A DNA stretch of 64,000 nt from NCBI GenBank assembly GCA_024226315.1, contig JAAELT010000725.1, positions 53,429 through 117,428 on the forward strand, written 5' to 3'. The DNA comes from a bacterium. Its GTDB lineage: Bacteria > Acidobacteriota > Thermoanaerobaculia > Multivoradales > J023. This document shows, piece by piece, positions 59,793-64,000 of this stretch (its first letter is position 1; the number at the start of each line of letters is the position of its first letter). Below the pieces are notes generated by a model that made no database searches, was not told where the DNA came from, and saw nothing but the letters and a program-made list of their open reading frames with translations. The position numbers were made by a program, and so were the translations under genes.

Positions 59793-62689
59793 AGATCTTC
59801 CTACGACTGCTCGCCATCTCCCTCCTGCTGACCGGGTGCACCGCGGTCGAGATCCGCGAGGGCGCCCCGACGTCCGGCGTGACCCTGGCGGCTCGAGAGA
59901 CGCGTCCGCCGGACACGGCGCCGCTCGACGCCGAGATACCGCTCGATCCGGCGCTCCGCCACGGACGGTTCGACAACGGCCTGGCCTGGTACGTCCGCGC
60001 CAACCGGAAACCCGAGAAGCGCGCCGAGCTTCGCTTCTTTCTCAACGTCGGCTCACTCCAGGAAGACGACGACCAGCAGGGCCTGGCCCACTTCATGGAG
60101 CACATGGCATTCAACGGCTCGCTCAACTTCGAAAAAAAGGAGCTGATCAGCTATCTCGAGACGATCGGCATGCGTTACGGCGCCGACATCAACGCCTACA
60201 CTTCCTACGACGAAACGGTCCTCATGCTCACGGTACCCACCGACGACAGCGAGGTTCTGGCCAAGGCCTTCCTGATTCTCGAAGACTGGGCCCACAACCT
60301 CACCCTGGACGAGCAGGCGATCGACACGGAACGTGGTGTGCTGATCGAGGAGTGGAGAATCCGCCGTGGCGCCGGAGCGAGGCTCGCCGACCAGCAGATC
60401 CCCGTGCTGTACCGAAACTCGCGCTACGCCGAGCGCTTGCCCATCGGCAAGAAGGAGGTCCTCGAAAACGCCCCCTACGAAGCCGTGAGACGCTTCTATG
60501 GAGACTGGTACCGTCCCGACCTGATGGCGGTGGTGGCGGTGGGCGATTTCGACCCGGACAAGGTCGAGCATCTGATCCGTCGACACTTCGGTGCCATCGG
60601 GATGCCCGAGACGGTGCGGCCGCGTGAGATCTGGCCCGTCCCCGGACACCGGGAGACCCTGTGGAGCTTCACGACCGATCCGGAGGTCACCAGGACCTCC
60701 GTCTCGGTCTACTACAAGCTGCCCCGGCCGGAAACGGGCACCTTCGGCGACTACCGCAACAGGCTGATCGAAAAGCTCTACAGCAGCATGCTCAACGAAC
60801 GCCTCGGGGAAATCGCCCGGCTGGCCGATCCGCCCTTTCTCTCCGGCTACTCCGCCACGTACAACCTGGCGCGCTCGCGGTTGGGCCACATCCAGAGCGC
60901 CACCGTCGAAGACGGCGGGGTGGAGCGCGGTCTGGAGGCGGTTCTCGTCGAGGCGGAGAGGGTCGATCGGCACGGCTTCACTCCGACCGAGCTCGAGCGC
61001 GCCAAACGAGATCTGGAGCGCAACTACCAGCATGCCTACCGCGAGCGTGACAGCCAGCCTTCTTCCGCCTTGGCCGCGGAGTGCGGGCGCAACTTCCTGG
61101 AGGGGGAGTCCATGCCCGGCATCGAGATCGAGCTCGAGCTCGTACGACGGTTCCTGCCGACCATCGACCTCGCAGAGGTCAACCGTCTGGCGGAGAGCTG
61201 GATCACCGACGAGAACCGCGTGGTCCTGGTCAGCGGTCCGGAAAAGGCAGGGGTTCCCCTGCCCACGAAGGACGACCTGTTGGCGGTCTTCGACTCGATC
61301 GGGAAGCACGACATCGCGCCCTGGATCGACGAGGTACGCGACGAACCGTTGGTGGCCGAGGCCCCCGAACCCGGCAAGGTCGTCTCCGAGAAGACTATCG
61401 AAGAGGTCGGGGTGACCGAGTGGCGGCTCGCCAATGGGGTACGGGTCGTGCTGAAGCCGACGGATTTCCACAACGACCAGATCCTGCTCATCGGCTCCAG
61501 TCCGGGGGGCCATTCCCTGGTCGCCGACGAGGACCACCCCTCGGCGATCGTGGCGACCGACATCATCGCCGAGAGCGGCTTTGGAAGCTTCAGCTCGATC
61601 GAGCTCCGGAAGGCACTTGCCGGCAAGGTGGTGGCCGCCAGCGCTTACATTTCGGAGCGCGAAGAGGGTATCCAGGGTAGAGCCGCGTCCGAGGACCTGG
61701 AAACCCTCTTCGAGCTGCTTTACCTCTCGTTCACGGCGCCGCGTTTCGATCCGGAGGCCTACCAGTCGCTCAGGACGCGCTGGCAGATCCGGGTCGAGAA
61801 CCGGCTCAGCCGGCCGGAGACAGTGTGGACCGACCAGATGAGAAGGGCCCAGACCCAGGGACATCGGCGTCGCCGCCCGTTCTCCAAGGAGCTCATCTCG
61901 GAGATCGATCCCGAAAAAGCGCTCGCGATCTACCGCGACCGATTCGCCGACGCCACCGACTTCACCTTCGTTCTCGTCGGCAACTTCCAGCTTGCCGAGA
62001 TTCGGCCCCTGATCGAGACTTGGCTGGGCGGGCTGCCGGCGGCCGGACGCCGGGAAAGCTGGCGCGACGTCGGGGTCGAAATGCCCCAGAAGACGACGCG
62101 CGTCGAAGTCTCGAAGGGGCTGGAGCCCAAGAGCCTGGTGCGGTTGTACTTCTACGGTCCGGCCGAGTGGAGCCGCGAAAGCCAGAGCGACATCCAGGCG
62201 CTGGCGGAGGTGCTTCTCATCCGACTGCGCGAGGAACTGCGCGAAAAGCTGGGGGTGACGTACGGAGCGTGGGTGCGCGGAGCGCTGAGCCTGCGACCGA
62301 AGCAGGAGTACAGCTTCCGGATCGGCTTCGGCTGTGCTCCCGAGGAAGTCGACCATCTCACGGAGGTGCTTTTCGCGGAGCTCAGGTCGATTCAGGAGAA
62401 CGGCATCGACGAGAGCTATCTCGACAAGGTCAAGGAAGCCGCGCGCCGTCAGCGGGAGGTCGATCTCAAGGAGAACAGCTTCTGGCTGTACGAGCTCAGG
62501 AGCTCTTACATCCACGGCCACGATCCGCGCTGGATCCTCGAGCTCGAGGAGTCCTCCCGCGCGGTCACGGTCGAGCGCCTGCGGAGCGCCGCGCGGCTCT
62601 TTATCGATGAGGAGCGCTACGTGATCGGGGTCCTCTATCCGGAAGGAGAGTCGGCGGGGTCGCCGTCTGCCGGAAGCGATCTGCCCTGA
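59789..62689 (+). CDS. M16 family zinc peptidase lipoprotein (PqqL-like)
   Basis: A 966-residue lipoprotein (lipobox LLTGC) of the inverzincin clan. Zinc motif HFMEH at 101-105 (HxxEH), with E181 76 residues later as third ligand, the usual spacing. Four M16 lobes are recognisable; the second half ('WRLANGVRVVLKPTDFHNDQ', 'SPGGHSLVADED') lacks HxxEH, as expected for the inactive half. Length matches the PqqL-like ~930-residue form. Likely periplasmic peptide degradation, tied to the MMPL transporter by an ATGA overlap. Confidence 0.93.
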   Translation: MKIFLRLLAISLLLTGCTAVEIREGAPTSGVTLAARETRPPDTAPLDAEIPLDPALRHGRFDNGLAWYVRANRKPEKRAELRFFLNVGSLQEDDDQQGLAHFMEHMAFNGSLNFEKKELISYLETIGMRYGADINAYTSYDETVLMLTVPTDDSEVLAKAFLILEDWAHNLTLDEQAIDTERGVLIEEWRIRRGAGARLADQQIPVLYRNSRYAERLPIGKKEVLENAPYEAVRRFYGDWYRPDLMAVVAVGDFDPDKVEHLIRRHFGAIGMPETVRPREIWPVPGHRETLWSFTTDPEVTRTSVSVYYKLPRPETGTFGDYRNRLIEKLYSSMLNERLGEIARLADPPFLSGYSATYNLARSRLGHIQSATVEDGGVERGLEAVLVEAERVDRHGFTPTELERAKRDLERNYQHAYRERDSQPSSALAAECGRNFLEGESMPGIEIELELVRRFLPTIDLAEVNRLAESWITDENRVVLVSGPEKAGVPLPTKDDLLAVFDSIGKHDIAPWIDEVRDEPLVAEAPEPGKVVSEKTIEEVGVTEWRLANGVRVVLKPTDFHNDQILLIGSSPGGHSLVADEDHPSAIVATDIIAESGFGSFSSIELRKALAGKVVAASAYISEREEGIQGRAASEDLETLFELLYLSFTAPRFDPEAYQSLRTRWQIRVENRLSRPETVWTDQMRRAQTQGHRRRRPFSKELISEIDPEKALAIYRDRFADATDFTFVLVGNFQLAEIRPLIETWLGGLPAAGRRESWRDVGVEMPQKTTRVEVSKGLEPKSLVRLYFYGPAEWSRESQSDIQALAEVLLIRLREELREKLGVTYGAWVRGALSLRPKQEYSFRIGFGCAPEEVDHLTEVLFAELRSIQENGIDESYLDKVKEAARRQREVDLKENSFWLYELRSSYIHGHDPRWILELEESSRAVTVERLRSAARLFIDEERYVIGVLYPEGESAGSPSAGSDLP

Positions 62690-62816
62690 GATCGAGCACG
62701 AGGTCAGCGCCCGCGTCTGCTGGTCGGCCAAGAAGTCGAAAGGGCGAAGCCTTCGAGCTCTTGGGGCGTTACAATCCGCTCCGGTCTCGACGACACCGCC
62801 ATCCAGAGGATTCCCC

Positions 62817-63560
62817 ATGCCCCGTCGCAAATCTCCGTCCGCAACCGTCCGCCACGACGGCGGCCTGTGTGCCGTCTTCGTGAACAGCGGCAACGCCCGG
62901 CGCAAATCGATCTCGACCTACGGCGAGTTGCTGGCCTGGGGGCAGCGCCACGGCGTCCTCGGCGACGCCGACGCCGAGCGCCTGGCGCGGGCGGCTGAGG
63001 CGCGGCCGGCGGACGCGGAGGCGGTGGAGCGCCAGACGCGGGAGACGCGGGCGTTGCTCGAGCGGATCCTGCAGGCGCTGGTCGAGCGCCGGACGCCCGC
63101 TGCCGACGACATGAAGGCGTTCAACCAGGCCCTGGGCGCGGCGACGGCGAATCGCCGGATGGTACCGGCGGAGAGCGGCTGGCGATGGGGCTGGGGCGAC
63201 CGCGGCGGCGACGACCTGGACCGCGTGCTGTGGCACGTGCTGATGTCGGCAGCCGAGGTGCTGACCACCAGGTACCACCGCAAGGTGCTGGTCTGCGCGG
63301 CGGAGGGCTGCGGCCTGTTCCTGGTCGACCGCCTGCCGGGCCGGCCGCGCAAGTGGTGCCGCCGCTGCGGTATCCGCGCCCGCTCCAAGAAGCGCTATCA
63401 CTCCAGCGTCAAGCCGGCGCGGAACCGGCGCAGGGCCGCGCAGCGGCGGCGTGTCGCGGAAGACTACCAGCGCCGGGTCGAAGCCAAGCGCGCCGAGGAG
63501 GAGGAAGAAGACGTGCAAGACGAGGCCTCGTCGAAGGGGAAGAATCGAAACGTCTTCTGA
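62817..63560 (+). CDS. CGNR zinc-finger (ABATE-type) protein
   Basis: A 247-residue protein. N-terminal ABATE-like region ('AVFVNSGNARRKSISTYGEL', helical to ~140), then a treble-clef-like zinc finger with CAAEGCGLFLVD and WCRRCGIRARSKKRY, the CGNR pattern (second pair normally CGNR, here CGIR). The C-terminal 50 residues are highly basic then acidic. Probably a nucleic-acid-binding regulator. GAGG lies ~9 bp before ATG 62817. Confidence 0.75.
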   Translation: MPRRKSPSATVRHDGGLCAVFVNSGNARRKSISTYGELLAWGQRHGVLGDADAERLARAAEARPADAEAVERQTRETRALLERILQALVERRTPAADDMKAFNQALGAATANRRMVPAESGWRWGWGDRGGDDLDRVLWHVLMSAAEVLTTRYHRKVLVCAAEGCGLFLVDRLPGRPRKWCRRCGIRARSKKRYHSSVKPARNRRRAAQRRRVAEDYQRRVEAKRAEEEEEDVQDEASSKGKNRNVF

Positions 63561-63601
63561 TCGCGCCGTCCGGCTTCTTCAGAGCAGGATAGTGGCCGGG
63601 T

Positions 63602-63930
63602 TTCTCATGAATCGGACGTAGCGTTTCGTGATGATCCCGGATTTTCTCACGCAATGCATGTTGTGAAGAGTGAGATCGGCCGCCGTTCTCACGATATGCG
63701 TTTTGTAGAGTAGGAGATCGGCCGCCGTTCTCACGATATGCATTTTGTAGAGTGTGAGATCGGCCGCCGTTCTCACGATGTGCGTTTTTTATAAAGTGAG
63801 AACGGCCGGTGTTCTCACTCAATGGCTTTGTCAGATCGTGAGAAATCCCGCGGTTCTCACGAGATGTATCTCGCCGAGAGTGCGAAACCCCGGCATTCGG
63901 ACGATCCGGGACTCGTAGATCGCTCCCCCG
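63602..63930. repeat. tandem array with exact 42-bp period (array 2)
   Basis: Units begin with TTCTCAC or a variant at 63602, 63644, 63686, 63728, 63770, 63812, 63854 and 63896, each exactly 42 bp apart. Most contain TTCTCAC facing GTGAGA(A/T), with a ~19-bp T-rich loop between and then CGGCCGCCG. In the unit at 63770 the arms GTTCTCAC / GTGAGAAC are perfect. The three central units are nearly identical. Read on the minus strand the unit encodes 14 residues (ENGGRSHTLQNAYR), but I see no start, ribosome site or family for that frame. The rest of 63561-64000 has only a short GGCCCC/GGGGCC hairpin (63930-63946). Confidence 0.9.
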
Positions 63931-64000
63931 GCCCCGGAGGGGCCGAATCGTAAAGCCCGGGGCTGGCAATGGCGAGGCATAGCGTCGCCGAGCGAGCCCC

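Noticed and set aside
60053..62905. Long minus-strand open frame of 950 codons
   Set aside because: It is a shadow of the M16 peptidase gene; its composition is low-complexity and the plus strand has a complete catalytic signature.
63602..63930. CRISPR array or coding gene for a 14-residue repeat protein
   Set aside because: Spacer-like parts are shared between units, which rules out CRISPR. For coding, no credible start or ribosome site was found; left open only as a finding.
1..64000. tRNA or rRNA genes
   Set aside because: I looked for T-loop GGTTCGA-type motifs with matching acceptor stems and found none that fold; an exact covariance-model scan would be decisive.

Overview
The window is high-GC bacterial DNA. 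It most likely comes from an Acidobacteriota genome, perhaps a Thermoanaerobaculia-like lineage. This is inferred from gene content: a VWFA-type secreted protein of the acidobacterial kind (1-3048), a long MacB/FtsX permease of the acidobacterial orphan-permease type (53679-56078), eukaryote-like Ser/Thr kinases fused to TPR or ATPase domains, a sulfatase ending in the 'EELERLRSLGYV' tail, and many secreted TPR and carboxypeptidase-regulatory-like proteins. I found no tRNA, rRNA, CRISPR-cas locus or intact insertion sequence.

Layout. 0-9.1 kb: a VWFA protein, an M32 carboxypeptidase, a secreted beta-propeller-like protein, a metallo-beta-lactamase-fold lipoprotein and a two-gene PH-domain membrane operon. 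9.2-9.6 kb: a tandem array of ~42-bp palindromic units. 9.9-14.9 kb: an accessory stretch with an orphan gene that ends in a UUCG terminator, two divergent two-gene modules (small HTH regulator plus TPR protein), a HicBA toxin-antitoxin pair and an antitoxin remnant. 15-18.4 kb: a truncated amino-acid permease and a RidA fragment run in frame into a sulfatase-fold lipoprotein. 18.4-34.7 kb: a signalling and envelope region with a kinase-TPR protein, a DUF4097-like protein, a large carboxypeptidase-regulatory-like protein, secreted TPR and peptidase proteins, and the most unusual locus of the window. That locus is a TPR/TM/AAA-type ATPase translationally coupled to an ATPase-winged helix-Ser/Thr kinase fusion, followed by a subtilisin-like protease.

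34.8-44.4 kb is mainly housekeeping: a TauE/SafE permease, a cytidylate-kinase-like protein, ThiC, a PilZ protein, a lone receiver domain, exonuclease III and a beta-oxidation pair (FadN-like enzyme and thiolase). 44.4-51.3 kb mixes envelope proteins (a putative aminopeptidase, a PQQ-like propeller, a collagen-like protein) with gene relics (a kinase/DUF1566 remnant, a ketopantoate-reductase fragment) and an AbrB-Doc toxin-antitoxin pair. 51.3-64 kb has a SecDF-like protein, the orphan permease, an unknown secreted protein, an RND/MMPL transporter coupled to an M16 peptidase, a CGNR zinc-finger protein, and a second tandem array with an exact 42-bp period.

At least three families of dispersed intergenic repeats recur: a ~118-bp element at gene 3' ends, a paired-hairpin element of ~84 bp, and a purine-rich element. 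Together with the two 42-bp arrays they are the main non-coding structure. Start sites were chosen by eye from Shine-Dalgarno spacing, signal peptides and ATGA overlaps. Family assignments rest on motifs read by eye, not on searches.
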